A stretch of DNA of 29,024 bases, taken from positions 1 to 29,024 of the forward strand of contig CABSFC010000025.1 in assembly GCA_902476875.1 (NCBI GenBank), read 5' to 3'. The stretch comes from an uncultured Oscillibacter sp. Lineage in GTDB: Bacteria; Bacillota; Clostridia; Oscillospirales; Oscillospiraceae. A program made the position numbers and the translations under genes. How positions within the stretch are numbered: position 1 is the stretch's first letter; the number at the start of each line of letters is the position of its first letter. The notes under the pieces were generated by a model. The model did not search any database. It was given only the letters and a program-made list of their open reading frames with translations, and was not told the origin of the DNA. Positions 28,966-29,024 of this stretch are shown one piece after another.

Positions 28966-29024
28966 CATACATTCCATTGCTTACTCCCTACTCCTTTCGA
29001 GGAGACGCGGGGCCGCTTTCGCGG

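Overview
The window (29,024 bp, GC-rich throughout) looks like a chromosome segment of a spore-forming, anaerobic gut-type member of Clostridia, most like the high-GC Oscillospiraceae (Flavonifractor/Oscillibacter-like). The basis is a SpoVAD sporulation gene, a type II fatty-acid operon that uses FabK instead of FabI, strong GGAGG ribosome sites, sigma-A-type promoters, and an Amt-PII fusion beside an ANTAR regulator. This taxonomic placement is inference. No rRNA, tRNA, CRISPR array, insertion sequence or prophage gene was seen. No gene-free stretch exceeds 300 bases; the larger gaps are described under their regulatory features. The outer edges (1-27 and 28966-29024) show nothing I can name.

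Layout. (1) 28-2866, minus strand: trkA-trkH, a K+ uptake operon. (2) 3073-13446, plus strand: one long fatty-acid operon, acpP-accB-accC-accD-accA-fabH-[fabK fragment + hairpin-rich insert]-fabK-nitronate-monooxygenase-like-fabD-fabG-fabF-fabZ. Many junctions are ATGA-type overlaps, and a strong promoter plus a 17-bp-arm AT-rich palindrome sit in front of acpP. A MarR regulator (13520-13978) with its own promoter closes the block. (3) 14022-17480: convergent/divergent single genes, namely glutamyl-Q tRNA(Asp) synthetase (minus), a cysteine-rich unknown, a cation-diffusion-facilitator transporter and a coiled-coil zinc-ribbon protein ending in a clear terminator. (4) 17688-18704: a lone spoVAD. 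(5) 18981-28965, plus strand: an ammonium-assimilation island, glnA - ANTAR regulator - gltB - gltD - amt fused to PII.

How they work together. The acc genes make malonyl-CoA, FabD loads it on AcpP, FabH starts the chain, and FabF/FabG/FabZ/FabK elongate it; the terminal MarR protein is the natural candidate repressor. In the nitrogen island, Amt imports ammonium, GlnA makes glutamine and GltBD makes glutamate. glnA and amt each have a promoter followed within a few bases by a terminator-like hairpin, and the two hairpins share an 11-base sequence. Because an ANTAR protein (a family that binds RNA and prevents termination) is encoded between glnA and gltB, an RNA-level nitrogen circuit is the most interesting possibility here.

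The other stand-out feature is between fabH and fabK. The first ~30 codons of fabK occur twice, 265 bp apart with 80 identical bases, separated by an insert made of about six back-to-back hairpins.
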